The notes under the pieces: model-generated | What the model saw: the letters and a program-made list of their open reading frames with translations, nothing else | What the model was told of the DNA's origin: nothing | Database searches by the model: none | NCBI RefSeq assembly: GCF_000012845.1 | Contig: NC_009615.1 | Location: 4,466,501 to 4,530,500 of the forward strand | Direction of reading: 5' to 3' | Length of the DNA: 64,000 nucleotides | Source: Parabacteroides distasonis ATCC 8503 | GTDB taxonomy: Bacteria; Bacteroidota; Bacteroidia; Bacteroidales; Tannerellaceae | Position numbers and translations under genes: made by a program | Shown here: piece by piece, positions 50,595 through 59,922 of the stretch | Layout of the letters: each line of letters begins with the position of its first letter | Numbering within the stretch: the first letter of the stretch is position 1

Positions 50595-53285
50595 ATGTAC
50601 AAAAGAATAGTGCTGTTTTTTATTTGCTTGGGTTTCGCTTGCGGTGCGTTTGCCCAAGAAATAGACACTACCCAAGTTGAGACGCCGGCAGAAGTGCCGG
50701 TCATTTCGTACTCGTTGGCCGCGAAGAAATACAAGATTGCGGATATAAAGATTACGGGTATCAAGAATTATGATGATTTTGTGTTGATCGGCTTCTCGGG
50801 CTTGTCGGTAGGCGATGAGATTACCGTACCGGGAGAGGAGATCACTACAGCAGTGAAGCGTTTTTGGAAACATGGCTTGTTTTCGGATGTGAAGATCTTG
50901 GCGACGAAGATCGAGGGCGACCAGATTTGGCTGGAGATCCAGCTGAAGCAGCGTCCGCGTATCTCGCAAGTCAATTACCACGGGATCAAGAAAGGCGAGC
51001 GTGAGGACTTGGAGGCGAAGCTGGGCTTGAAGAAAGGTTTCCAGGTGACGCCGAACGTCATGGACCGTGCCAAGATCGTGATCCAGAAGTTCTTCGATGG
51101 CAAAGGCTTTAAGAACGTGGATGTCGAGATCGAGCAAAAGGACGATCCCGCGAATGAAGGCGAGGTGATCGTGGATATCAATATCGATAAGAATGAAAAG
51201 ACCAAGATCCATCGTATCTATTTTGAGGGTAACGAAAAACTGACCGCCCGGGAGTTGAAGAAGGCGATGAAGAAGACGAACGAGAAGTTCAGCTTGCCGA
51301 ACGACTGGAAAACCAGTATCATGGAGATGTTCAGCACGAAGAAGTTCACGACTGAGGAATATGAGAACGATAAGAAAAATATAATCGCTAAATATAACGA
51401 GCATGGTTATCGCGACGCCGTATTGTTGTCCGATAGCGTAGCGAACTTTAACGAGAAGAAGGTAGATATCTTCTTGAAAGTGGATGAAGGTGAGAAATAC
51501 TATTTGAAAGATATTCGCTTCGTGGGTAATACGCAATATTCTACGGACTATTTGATGGCCGTGCTGGGTATGAAACCGGGCGAGGTGTATAATCAAAAGA
51601 AATTGAACGAACGTTTGAGTACGGATGAGGATGCCGTTTCGAATGTCTATTTTAATAACGGTTATTTGTTCTTCAACGCCGATCCGGTAGAGGTGGATGT
51701 AGCGAATGACTCTATCTCGTTAGAGATCCGTATCCAAGAGGGTCCGCAAGCGACGATCAACCGTATTATCATTAATGGTAATGACCGTCTGTATGAGGAT
51801 ATCGTTCGCCGTGAGTTGCGTACGAAGCCGGGTATGTTGTTCAGCCGCGAGGATTTGATGCGTTCCGTTCGTGAGTTGGCCCAGATGGGACACTTCGACC
51901 CGGAAAACATGAATCCGGTGCCGCTGCCTGATCCTGAGAATGGAACCGTGGATATCGAGTATAACTTGGTTTCCAAGGCGAATGACCAGATCGAGTTCTC
52001 CGCAGGTTGGGGACAGACGGGTGTGATCGGTAAGTTAAGTTTGAAGTTTACGAACTTCTCTATGAAGAACTTCTTAAACCCGAAAACCTATAAGGGCATC
52101 ATCCCGCAAGGTGAGGGACAGACATTGACCTTGAGCGGCCAGACGAATGGGCGTTACTATCAGGCTTACAGCATCTCCTTCATGGATCCTTGGTTCGGCG
52201 GTAAACGACCGAATACATTGTCTGTCAGTGCTTATTTCTCAAAGCAAACCGATATCAGTAGCAATTACTTGACCAATTCCGGTTATGGTTATGGCTATCC
52301 GGGCTATGGCTATGGTTATCCCGGTTATTATGGGGGCGGTTATGGCTATGGTAGCAACTATTACGGCAACTATGGTTACAATAATAGTTATGAGTATGCT
52401 TACGACCCGGATAAGTCTATCATGATGTTCGGTTTAGCGGCCGGTTATGGTAAACGTTTGAATTGGCCGGACGACTACTTCCAGTTCATGGCGACGTTGA
52501 ACTATCAGTTGTATATGATGCATGATTGGGACTATTTCTTGGTTAATAACGGAAATTGCCATAATATCAACTTGGAGTTGATGTTGCAACGTAACTCTAT
52601 CGATAACCCGTTGTATACTCGTAAGGGTTCACAATTCATGTTGTCTGTAGCTGCTACGCCTCCTTACTCTTTATTCGATGGTAAGGATTATGCGTCGATG
52701 TCAAGCTCAGACCCGGATAAGTATAAATTCATCGAGTATCATAAATGGAAGTTCAAAGCGAAGATCTTCTCTCCGTTGGCTCCGTTGACCGTGAAACGTA
52801 CGCCGGTATTGATGACCCGTGTTGAGTATGGTTTCTTGGGTACTTATAATAAAAATAAGAAGTCTCCGTTCGAGACCTTCTATATGGGTGGTGACGGTAT
52901 GAGTGGTTACTCCAGTACCTATGCTCAGGAAACGATCGGTTTGAGAGGTTATGAGAATGGTAGTATCGCCGGTAATGGTGGTTACAACTCTTATGGATAC
53001 GCTTATTCTCGTTTGGCTATGGAGTTGAGATATCCGTTCTTGCTGGAGCCTTCCTCTACGATCTACGGATTGGTATTTGTGGAGGCTGGTAACGCTTGGA
53101 CTGATTTGAAGAATTTTAATCCGTTTAACTTGAAACGCTCCGCCGGTGTCGGTGTCCGTATATTCTTGCCGATGATCGGTTTGATGGGACTCGACTGGGC
53201 TTATGGTTTCGACGAGCCGAATTATGGATCTAATGGTAAACGTAGCGGTAGTAACCTGCACTTTATCATCGGACAGGAATTCTAA
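50595..53285 (+). CDS. bamA: outer membrane protein assembly factor BamA
   Basis: An 896-residue protein with signal peptide (about 1-21), five POTRA domains (about 40-430) and a 16-strand Omp85 barrel ending in HFIIGQEF. It inserts beta-barrel proteins into the outer membrane. Around residues 562-605, in what should be a surface loop, it has a run of Gly, Tyr and Pro (GYGYPGYGYGYPGYYGGG and on) encoded by a slippage-prone repeat. It follows uppS after 14 bases and precedes two Skp/OmpH genes, the classic order. Confidence 0.96.
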   Translation: MYKRIVLFFICLGFACGAFAQEIDTTQVETPAEVPVISYSLAAKKYKIADIKITGIKNYDDFVLIGFSGLSVGDEITVPGEEITTAVKRFWKHGLFSDVKILATKIEGDQIWLEIQLKQRPRISQVNYHGIKKGEREDLEAKLGLKKGFQVTPNVMDRAKIVIQKFFDGKGFKNVDVEIEQKDDPANEGEVIVDINIDKNEKTKIHRIYFEGNEKLTARELKKAMKKTNEKFSLPNDWKTSIMEMFSTKKFTTEEYENDKKNIIAKYNEHGYRDAVLLSDSVANFNEKKVDIFLKVDEGEKYYLKDIRFVGNTQYSTDYLMAVLGMKPGEVYNQKKLNERLSTDEDAVSNVYFNNGYLFFNADPVEVDVANDSISLEIRIQEGPQATINRIIINGNDRLYEDIVRRELRTKPGMLFSREDLMRSVRELAQMGHFDPENMNPVPLPDPENGTVDIEYNLVSKANDQIEFSAGWGQTGVIGKLSLKFTNFSMKNFLNPKTYKGIIPQGEGQTLTLSGQTNGRYYQAYSISFMDPWFGGKRPNTLSVSAYFSKQTDISSNYLTNSGYGYGYPGYGYGYPGYYGGGYGYGSNYYGNYGYNNSYEYAYDPDKSIMMFGLAAGYGKRLNWPDDYFQFMATLNYQLYMMHDWDYFLVNNGNCHNINLELMLQRNSIDNPLYTRKGSQFMLSVAATPPYSLFDGKDYASMSSSDPDKYKFIEYHKWKFKAKIFSPLAPLTVKRTPVLMTRVEYGFLGTYNKNKKSPFETFYMGGDGMSGYSSTYAQETIGLRGYENGSIAGNGGYNSYGYAYSRLAMELRYPFLLEPSSTIYGLVFVEAGNAWTDLKNFNPFNLKRSAGVGVRIFLPMIGLMGLDWAYGFDEPNYGSNGKRSGSNLHFIIGQEF

Positions 53286-53306
53286 AATATAGATCGGGTA
53301 TAGCTT

Positions 53307-53364
53307 CGTATGTAGAGACGGGGCGTGTTCCGTATGTGGAGACGGGGCACGCCCCGTCTCTACA
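53307..53364. repeat. 24-bp duplication and GTAGAGACGGGGC hairpin
   Basis: CGTATGT-R-GAGACGGGGC occurs at 53307 and 53331, 24 bases apart, followed by GCCCCGTCTCTACA (53351-53364), which pairs with either copy as a stem of about 14 bp. The same core palindrome occurs at 59923. It lies just after bamA and may end its transcript. Confidence 0.75.
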
Positions 53365-53416
53365 TTTAAATAAATACTTTTAACGAATATTGGTAGGCTG
53401 TAAGTAAACCCTCTGT

Positions 53417-53424
53417 TATATTTG
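53417..53424 (+). promoter_or_regulatory. putative -7 element for Skp/OmpH genes
   Basis: TATATTTG matches TAnnTTTG and lies 34 bases before the start at 53458. Confidence 0.5.
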
Positions 53425-53457
53425 CAGTCATAAAGTAGAACTATAAATAAAGAGAGT

Positions 53458-53973
53458 ATGAAAAAGATTATCACATTGAGCTGTCTGATGTTGCTTTGTT
53501 CTTTTGCCGGCATGGCACAGAAGTTCGCTTTAATCGACATGGAATATATATTGAAGAATATTCCGGCTTACGAAATGACCAATGAGCAGTTGAGCCAAGT
53601 TTCCAAGAAATGGCAAAATGAGGTGGAAGCGATTCAGCAAGAAGCTCAGAATATGTATAAGAATTATCAGAGCGATTTGGTATTCCTCTCTGCCGAGATG
53701 AAAACGAAACGTGAGGAAGAGATCGTGAAGAAAGAGCAAGAGGCGCAAGATCTGAAGCGTAAATATTTCGGTCCTGAGGGTGAGTTATATAAGAAACGCG
53801 AGAGTTTGATGAAACCGATTCAAGACGAGGTGTATAATGCGGTGAAAGAAATCTCGGAAGACAAGGGATATCAAATTGTTTGGGATCGAGCTTCAGCTAT
53901 GAGCATTATTTTCGCTTCTCCGAAGATCGATATCAGTAATGAAGTGCTGATTAAGTTAGGATATTCAAAATAA
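53458..53973 (+). CDS. Skp/OmpH family periplasmic chaperone
   Basis: A 171-residue protein with signal peptide (about 1-20) and a long coiled coil (about 45-130, rich in Glu, Lys, Gln) between two short beta parts, FALIDMEYILKNIPAY and GYQIVWDRAS. Skp-type trimers hold unfolded outer membrane proteins on the way to BamA, which is encoded just upstream. The next gene is a paralogue, so two forms may act together. Confidence 0.92.
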   Translation: MKKIITLSCLMLLCSFAGMAQKFALIDMEYILKNIPAYEMTNEQLSQVSKKWQNEVEAIQQEAQNMYKNYQSDLVFLSAEMKTKREEEIVKKEQEAQDLKRKYFGPEGELYKKRESLMKPIQDEVYNAVKEISEDKGYQIVWDRASAMSIIFASPKIDISNEVLIKLGYSK

Positions 53974-54047
53974 ATGCTTACATTTGTGCGCTTTATGCAT
54001 GAAAAGTGTGAAAGCTTGATTAATAACAAAGTAATTATATAGTAAAA

Positions 54048-54542
54048 ATGAAGAAACTTATTGTTTTATTGTTGATGATTCTCCCGTTGGGAGCTATCGC
54101 TCAGGAAGTTAAAATTGCGTTTGTAAAAACTCAAGAGGTGTTTATGGCTATGCCGGAGGTATCTGGTATGGAAAAACAAATGGCAGACTTGAATGAGAAA
54201 TATAGAGTTGAATTGAAGCAAATGCAAGATGAATACCAAAAGAAATATTCAGACTTCGTAGCGCAGCAAGATTCATTGACAGAAAATATCAAGTTGAGAA
54301 GAATGCAAGAGATTCAAGATATCCAAGAACGTATGGATAACTTCGTTCAGGTAGCTCAGCAAGACGTACAAAAGAAACAACAAGAATTGTTGCAACCGAT
54401 CCAACAGAAGTTGCACGAGGCTATCCAGAAGGTAGGCGAGGAGAAGGGATATACGTATATCATCGATCCGGCAGCTTTGCTTTATACGGGTACTAACGCG
54501 GTAGACGCAACTCCGTTTGTTCGTACGAAACTCGGTTTGTAA
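54048..54542 (+). CDS. Skp/OmpH family periplasmic chaperone (paralogue)
   Basis: A 164-residue paralogue of the preceding gene with signal peptide (about 1-18), VKIAFVKTQEVFMAMPEV, a coiled coil rich in Gln (QQDVQKKQQELLQPIQQK) and the closing block YTYIIDPAALLYTG. It lies 74 bases after the first copy, with a gap that could hold its own promoter. Two tandem Skp genes are normal in Bacteroidales. Confidence 0.92.
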   Translation: MKKLIVLLLMILPLGAIAQEVKIAFVKTQEVFMAMPEVSGMEKQMADLNEKYRVELKQMQDEYQKKYSDFVAQQDSLTENIKLRRMQEIQDIQERMDNFVQVAQQDVQKKQQELLQPIQQKLHEAIQKVGEEKGYTYIIDPAALLYTGTNAVDATPFVRTKLGL

Positions 54543-54632
54543 TTAGCAAGAAAATTTATTCTATAGAATAAAAGAGGGGGTGTTTTCCGAAAGGATTGCA
54601 CCCTTTGTACTTTATAAAAGAAGGTTTCTGAT

Positions 54633-55463
54633 ATGTTTCCACAAACTCCCGGTCCGATCGGTCTTTTTGATTCAGGTTATGGCGGACTTACGATTTTCGA
54701 TAAGATTCATCAGTTGATGCCCGGTTATGATTACGTTTATCTGGGCGATAACGCACGTTCTCCTTATGGAACCCGTTCGTTCGAGGTTGTTTATCAATTT
54801 ACCCGTCAGGCGGTATCGCGCTTGTTTGAGTCGGGTTGCCAATTGGTGATCTTGGCTTGTAATACGGCATCCGCGAAAGCGCTTCGTACGATCCAACAAA
54901 AAGACTTGCCTACATGGGACCCCAATCGTCGTGTATTGGGAGTCATCCGTCCTACAGTTGAGTTAGTGGATACAATCAGCCGTACCAAACATATCGGTAT
55001 CGTAGGTACGAGCGGTACGATTACGTCCAATTCTTATACGATCGAGATTGGCAGGATGTACCCACATATCCAAGTGACAGGCGAGGCTTGCCCCATGTGG
55101 GTTCCTTTGGTGGAGAATAATGAGTTTAATTCTCCGGGAGCGGATTATTTCGTGAAAAAGCATATCGACCATCTATTATCCGTAGATCCGCAAATCGATA
55201 CGCTTATCTTGGGATGTACTCACTATCCCCTTTTGATGGATAAGATCCGTGCTTTTCTTCCTTCCGGCATCACTCTATTCTCGCAAGGCGAGCATGTAGC
55301 GGAGAGTTTGCGAGATTATTTAGGGCGTCACCCGGAAATGGATCGTAAACTCACGAAGGGAGGAAGTTGCCGTTTTCTTACCACGGAGTCGGCAGAGAAG
55401 TTTTCTGAGGCGGCCTCTATCTTCATGAATACTCCGGTTTCTGTTTCCCAGATCGAGCTATAA
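54633..55463 (+). CDS. murI: glutamate racemase
   Basis: A 276-residue enzyme that makes D-glutamate for peptidoglycan. The substrate loop GPIGLFDSGYGGLTI and the two catalytic Cys blocks LVILACNTASAKAL and LILGCTHYPLLMD are present. It ends the envelope gene run. A weak hairpin with GGGTG and CACCC lies between it and the previous gene (54577-54604). Confidence 0.96.
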   Translation: MFPQTPGPIGLFDSGYGGLTIFDKIHQLMPGYDYVYLGDNARSPYGTRSFEVVYQFTRQAVSRLFESGCQLVILACNTASAKALRTIQQKDLPTWDPNRRVLGVIRPTVELVDTISRTKHIGIVGTSGTITSNSYTIEIGRMYPHIQVTGEACPMWVPLVENNEFNSPGADYFVKKHIDHLLSVDPQIDTLILGCTHYPLLMDKIRAFLPSGITLFSQGEHVAESLRDYLGRHPEMDRKLTKGGSCRFLTTESAEKFSEAASIFMNTPVSVSQIEL

Positions 55464-55774
55464 CGCCCCTAGGCCCTATGAGGGAGATGTATATGAACGC
55501 TATTTATACTTCCCTCCTTCTTTATGAATACTTGAAAGATATCGGATGAATTCATTTGAATATCTAGTATAATTCTACAGATCACGCCGTGAACTCTACA
55601 GACCAAGGCTTGATCTATACAAACCAAGGCGTGGTCTGTACGTACCATACCGTGATTTATGAAATAGAATAAGGAGCGAGAATGTATAGGTATAGAAAGA
55701 AATAGGTATAATACCTTATCCTAGCCTAAATTCTTGCCGGATGTCTGTCTTCTACAGAAAAGTCAGACGTTCCC
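55464..55774. other. 311-bp intergenic region with 21-nt array
   Basis: No gene is visible between the converging murI and yccF genes. The only structure is the four-unit array at 55575-55658; the rest is AT-rich and featureless. Confidence 0.65.
55575..55658. repeat. 21-nt tandem array, four units
   Basis: Units start at 55575, 55596, 55617 and 55638 and share n-TACA-n-A-C/T-CA-n5-TGA-n3. The first contains TCACGCCGTGA, a perfect dyad around one base; the others are imperfect dyads such as ACCAAGGCGTGGT. Sequence is unlike the other arrays in the window. Confidence 0.78.
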
Positions 55775-56143
55775 TTATTGGATGCTCTTTCCGAAAGGAG
55801 CCAAGGCCAACGCCGCCATCTTAAAATGTTGCATGCCGAAAGGGATGCCGATGATCGTGATACATAGCAAAAGGCCGAATCCCAGATGCGTAAGGCAAAT
55901 CCAAAAGCCTCCGACGAATATCCAGATCACATTCATGATAAGTGACAGGCATCCTCCGGAATTCCCCTCGTCTACGACACGGCTGCCAAAAGGCCATAAA
56001 GCCAGTATCGCTAATTTTAAGGTCTGGAGGCCAAAAGGTATACCAATGATCGTTATCATTAGTATTAGGCTGGATATCAGATATTCTACACTTGTTATAA
56101 TCCCTCCGAAGAGTAACCATATTATATTCCCCAAGAATTTCAT
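55775..56143 (-). CDS. YccF family inner membrane protein
   Basis: A 122-residue protein with two YccF repeats, each having a GN-like start, a hydrophobic helix and ITIIGIPFG: MKFLGNIIWLLFGGI ... ITIIGIPFGLQTLKLA and IMNVIWIFVGGFWICL ... ITIIGIPFGMQHFKMA. Function is unknown. It begins three bases after the M23 peptidase stop and so is co-transcribed with it. Confidence 0.92.
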   Translation of the reverse strand: MKFLGNIIWLLFGGIITSVEYLISSLILMITIIGIPFGLQTLKLAILALWPFGSRVVDEGNSGGCLSLIMNVIWIFVGGFWICLTHLGFGLLLCITIIGIPFGMQHFKMAALALAPFGKSIQ

Positions 56144-56146
56144 ACG

Positions 56147-57445
56147 CTAGTTATTTAAATGGTTGATACTATCTTTCTCATATATAACAGATGCTTTGCT
56201 AACTGTGGCTACATGAAAGCTATCTATTTCCGCCAAGATTTGCCGCTTAACGAAAGCGAAACTATCCCTATAGGCCGGTTTCACCGGTTCAGAAGGGGGA
56301 GCTTCCATTTTTAGCGGATCGATAGGCTGCCCGTTTTTGTGGACACGGAAGTCTAGGTGCGGCCCGGTAGAGAGTCCGGTAGAGCCTACATAAGCGATCT
56401 CTTGGCCTTGTTGCACATGGCTGCCTACTTGGATTCCTTTGGCGAAGCGGCTTAAGTGCATATAAGTCGTGGTGTATACGGAGTTATGTTTCACTTTCAG
56501 GAAATTGCCCCCGCCGTTTTGATATCCCTTGGCGATAACCGTACCAGCTCCGATGCTGCGTACCGGTGTACCGGCCGGTGCCGCATAATCAACCCCATGA
56601 TGCGCCCGGTATCGTTTGAGGATCGGGTGAAAACGGGCGTTCGTAAAACGGGATGTGATCCGGAAAAAGTCCAGCGGTGCTTTCAGGAACGCCTTGCGAA
56701 GGCTGTTCCCTTCCTCATCGAAGTATTCGAAGATACTGTCTTGGGTGAAAGGAATCGCTACAAACTCTTTGCCTTGATGCGTAAAGATCGCCCCCTCGAT
56801 AGAGGCGATGCTCAAGGCGGTGGTATCGTCGATGTAAGCCTCATTGTATAGAACCTTGAAAGAGTCTCCATCCTTGATGTCAAAGAAATCGATTTGCCAA
56901 GCGTACACGTCCGATATCTTGATCGCCAGATACGGATCACCTCCGTTGGCCTTGATCACGTTCCATAAGGAAGAGTTTAATACTCCTTCCGTATATTTTT
57001 TCTTGAGGGTGATCGGCTTATTAAATTCATAGGCGTTGATCGTATCTCCGGTCAAGTCGATTACGGCATAATCGGTCAGCGACTTGGCGAAGGCGATATA
57101 TCGGATCGTCTCCAAGGAATCTACCGTGGAAAATGTGTAATAATGCATGCCGGCTCGCAGTTTCGTCGGATCGAGGACATGGGTGGATGCCCTGCTGATA
57201 CTGTCTGCTTTCAAGGCCGTGAAGCCCAGCCCGGAGAAGATGGAGGCGGGATTATCCCCGTTTTTCATCAAATACTCTTTTACGTCCAAGGAATCGATAC
57301 AGATGCCGTATTGATACAGATGTTGTGAGCTATCCACCCACTGCGTATCCATGTCTGCGTCTTCCGTGGGCTGTTGGGGCTGTTTGCAGGAGAAACAACT
57401 CATCAACATGGCTAATACGATACATATAGGTAGTTTCTTGTCCAT
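56147..57445 (-). CDS. M23 family metallopeptidase lipoprotein
   Basis: A 432-residue lipoprotein (signal KKLPICIVLAMLMSCFSC). The middle part (about 60-290) is a domain found before M23 in many Bacteroidetes, and the C-terminal LytM/M23 domain has HHGVDYAAPAGTPV and GPHLDFRVHKNG, with the Zn ligands HxxxD and HxD/HxH present. It would cut peptidoglycan crosslinks or act as an amidase activator. I start at 57445 because the longer frame only adds MMNKRRQ. Confidence 0.92.
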   Translation of the reverse strand: MDKKLPICIVLAMLMSCFSCKQPQQPTEDADMDTQWVDSSQHLYQYGICIDSLDVKEYLMKNGDNPASIFSGLGFTALKADSISRASTHVLDPTKLRAGMHYYTFSTVDSLETIRYIAFAKSLTDYAVIDLTGDTINAYEFNKPITLKKKYTEGVLNSSLWNVIKANGGDPYLAIKISDVYAWQIDFFDIKDGDSFKVLYNEAYIDDTTALSIASIEGAIFTHQGKEFVAIPFTQDSIFEYFDEEGNSLRKAFLKAPLDFFRITSRFTNARFHPILKRYRAHHGVDYAAPAGTPVRSIGAGTVIAKGYQNGGGNFLKVKHNSVYTTTYMHLSRFAKGIQVGSHVQQGQEIAYVGSTGLSTGPHLDFRVHKNGQPIDPLKMEAPPSEPVKPAYRDSFAFVKRQILAEIDSFHVATVSKASVIYEKDSINHLNN

Positions 57446-57537
57446 TTGTCTTCGTTTGTTCATCAAAAATTATTCAACTGGATACAAACTTACGGAAAAT
57501 AATAGAAATAGCGAAACCTATTTAGCGTAAAGCTTTG

Positions 57538-57545
57538 TACCTTCG
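57538..57545 (+). promoter_or_regulatory. putative -7 element for MATE gene
   Basis: TACCTTCG fits TAnnTTCG and lies 39 bases before the ATG at 57584. Confidence 0.4.
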
Positions 57546-57583
57546 CAGACTCGTAAAAAGGTGTTTAGGTAGAAAGCAGATCA

Positions 57584-58960
57584 ATGGACATGTATAGACT
57601 ATTCCGTGCCCCGAGAGGGCTGAGAGGCAAATTATTTAAATTAACAGGGCCTATCTTTCTGGAAACCTTGCTGATGTTGACTTTAGGCGTGGTGGATACG
57701 CTTATGTTGAGCCATCATTCCGATAATGCGGTGGCAGCGGTAGGTGTGGTTAATCAATTGCTGAACATGGTATTTCTGCTGTTCAATATTACCACGACCG
57801 GAACGTCTGTCATGTGCGCCCTCTATTTTGGGGCGAAAGATAATAAGAGTTTTATTCAGGTGTTAGGAACCTCCTTGTTGTTTAACGCCGGCGTAGGTTG
57901 CTTGATCAGCTTGATGCTTTTCTTGTTCGGTAGGGAGATGTTGGTCCTGATGGATATCCGTCCGGATCTGATGCCGGACGCTGAGACTTATATGCACATT
58001 GTCGGAGGGTTCGGCTTCTTCCAAGCGGTTAGTTTTACGATATCGGCGGTGCTCCGTGCGGCGAACAAGCCGAATTACGCGATGCAGGTGACCTTGCTGA
58101 TCAATGTATTGAATGTGTTTGGAAATTATGCATTGATATTTGGCCATTTCGGTTTTCCTGCCCTCGGTGTACAAGGAGCGGCTATCTCTACCTCTGTTTG
58201 CCGGGGAGTGGCGATGACACTTTTGTTTATCATGCTGTTCAAGCGGTTGGTGCCTCGTATCCCTTTGGCTTATTTCCGTCCGTTCCCGTTTCAGAAGTTG
58301 AGAGACGTGTTGAAGATCGGTTTGCCTTCGGCAGCGGAACAAATCTCGTATGATGCCTCGCAGGTGACGATTGTCTACTTTATCAATATGCTGGGTAATG
58401 AGTACTTGACAGCTCGTGTTTATGTGATGAATATCGTAATAATCGGCTATATCTTTTCTTTGTCGATCGCACAAGCTACTTCTATTTGTACCGGCAATTT
58501 GGTGGGCGCGAGGAAGAAGCAAGCCGCTTATTTATTGAGTTGGTATGCTTGGAGGAGGTCATTGCTGATTACGCTGGTCGCTAGTACCGGGGTTTATCTG
58601 CTGGGACGTCCTTTATTGGGGATATTCACGGAGAATCAAGCAATCATAACGATTGCGATGGGAGCCTTGCTGGTAGATGTACTCTTGGAGCAAGGGCGGG
58701 CCACGGTACTGCTGTTCTTATTCTGCTTGCGTTCGGTAGGCGACGTTGTGGTCCCGGTAATTATCGAGTTATTCTGTATGTGGTTCTTTGCCGTGTTCTG
58801 CGGGTATATGTTCGGTATCGTGTTCGGATTAGGCTTAGCGGGGATGTGGTTCGCTTTTGCTTTGGACGAGTGTTCCAGGGGAGCGGTACTCTGTTTGCGG
58901 TGGCGAACGCAGAAGTGGAAAAAGAGGATGTTAATCAAGAATCCTGTTAATATAAGCTAA
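57584..58960 (+). CDS. MATE family efflux transporter
   Basis: A 458-residue transporter with twelve helices. LFKLTGPIFLETLLMLTLGVVDTLMLS and SFTISAVLRAANKPNYAM are typical. It is a different subgroup from the MATE at 29267 (the FKLTGPIFLE start is DinF/YoeA-like). It stands alone with its own promoter-like element. The substrate is not predictable. Confidence 0.93.
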   Translation: MDMYRLFRAPRGLRGKLFKLTGPIFLETLLMLTLGVVDTLMLSHHSDNAVAAVGVVNQLLNMVFLLFNITTTGTSVMCALYFGAKDNKSFIQVLGTSLLFNAGVGCLISLMLFLFGREMLVLMDIRPDLMPDAETYMHIVGGFGFFQAVSFTISAVLRAANKPNYAMQVTLLINVLNVFGNYALIFGHFGFPALGVQGAAISTSVCRGVAMTLLFIMLFKRLVPRIPLAYFRPFPFQKLRDVLKIGLPSAAEQISYDASQVTIVYFINMLGNEYLTARVYVMNIVIIGYIFSLSIAQATSICTGNLVGARKKQAAYLLSWYAWRRSLLITLVASTGVYLLGRPLLGIFTENQAIITIAMGALLVDVLLEQGRATVLLFLFCLRSVGDVVVPVIIELFCMWFFAVFCGYMFGIVFGLGLAGMWFAFALDECSRGAVLCLRWRTQKWKKRMLIKNPVNIS

Positions 58961-59034
58961 AACAGGGTGTTCTTGGGAACATTTCGCCTTCTATTTGCGT
59001 CTTACTAATTACAATAGATATTTTATAAAAGATT

Positions 59035-59469
59035 ATGATGAAGATGAAAAAGGTATTGTTTTATGCGTTTTTGCTTCCCGCTTTCGTTGGGATGATGTTT
59101 TCTTGTTCAGATGTCAAGACAGATGTGAAGAAGTTGGAAGGTAAATGGAATGTGGTAGAAGTGAAAGGTGAGAAAGTCTTGGAAGAAGGCCTGCCGCAGA
59201 TGGACTTCAATATGGCTGAGAAGAAATTACATGGAAATACAGGCTGTAATTTATTCAATACGACGATCACGTTAGATCCGGAAGATGTATCTTCTATTAC
59301 GATCGCTCCGGGCGCTACAACTATGATGGCTTGTCCGAATATGGATTTGGAGACGAGCGTGCTTCAATCGATGGATCAGGTTCGTTCCGTGAAGGGCGGA
59401 AAAGATGAGAATGAGATGTTGCTGGTAGACCAAGATGGTAATGTATTATTAGTATTGGAGAGAAATTAA
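59035..59469 (+). CDS. META domain lipoprotein
   Basis: A 144-residue lipoprotein (lipobox MFSC) with one META/HslJ-like domain: LEGKWNVVEVKGEKV, the signature GNTGCNLFNTTI and TTMMACPNMDLE with the two Cys that pair in HslJ-type folds. Its stop overlaps the ATG of the next META gene by one base. The two genes look like a tandem duplication. The function of the domain is not known. Confidence 0.9.
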   Translation: MMKMKKVLFYAFLLPAFVGMMFSCSDVKTDVKKLEGKWNVVEVKGEKVLEEGLPQMDFNMAEKKLHGNTGCNLFNTTITLDPEDVSSITIAPGATTMMACPNMDLETSVLQSMDQVRSVKGGKDENEMLLVDQDGNVLLVLERN

Positions 59470-59918
59470 TGCGAAAAGGTCTTTTTTATATTTGCCTGCT
59501 TTTGGTAGGCGTCGGTTTGTTCGCCGGCTGTAAATCCAAGAAAGCGGTGGTAGCTTCTTTCTCGGATCTGGATGGTGAATGGGGTGTCGTGGAGATGAAC
59601 GGTAAGACGTTGAATCCCGAGGAGACTCATCAGGTTTTGGTGTTCGACGTGGCTCGTCAAGGGCTTTCGGGAAATGCCGGTTGCAATCGGTTGATGGGGA
59701 AGATCGAATATAATGATGCTTATAGAAATATCATTAAGTTCCCACAGGTAGCGACTACCCGAATGGCTTGCCCGGATATGAGCGGCGAACGTGAGTTGCT
59801 GGAAGCGCTTAATAAGGTGGTGCGCTTTGAGGCACAGGGTGAGGCGGCTCCTGTTACGGAAATCGCTTTGTTCGGGACCAATAATGATAAGTTGTTGGTG
59901 ATCAAAAAGCAAAAATAA
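59469..59918 (+). CDS. META domain lipoprotein (paralogue)
   Basis: A 149-residue lipoprotein (signal KGLFYICLLLVGVGLFAGC) with LDGEWGVVEMNGKTL, GNAGCNRLMGKI and TTRMACPDMSGERE. It is a diverged copy of the gene before it, with which it is translationally coupled. It ends just before a strong palindrome that serves as terminator for both converging genes. Confidence 0.9.
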   Translation: MRKGLFYICLLLVGVGLFAGCKSKKAVVASFSDLDGEWGVVEMNGKTLNPEETHQVLVFDVARQGLSGNAGCNRLMGKIEYNDAYRNIIKFPQVATTRMACPDMSGERELLEALNKVVRFEAQGEAAPVTEIALFGTNNDKLLVIKKQK

Positions 59919-59922
59919 AATC

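Noticed and set aside
50526..51596. Long open frame on the minus strand opposite bamA
   Set aside because: It is antisense to the POTRA domains of bamA, has composition typical of a shadow frame and no recognisable domain.
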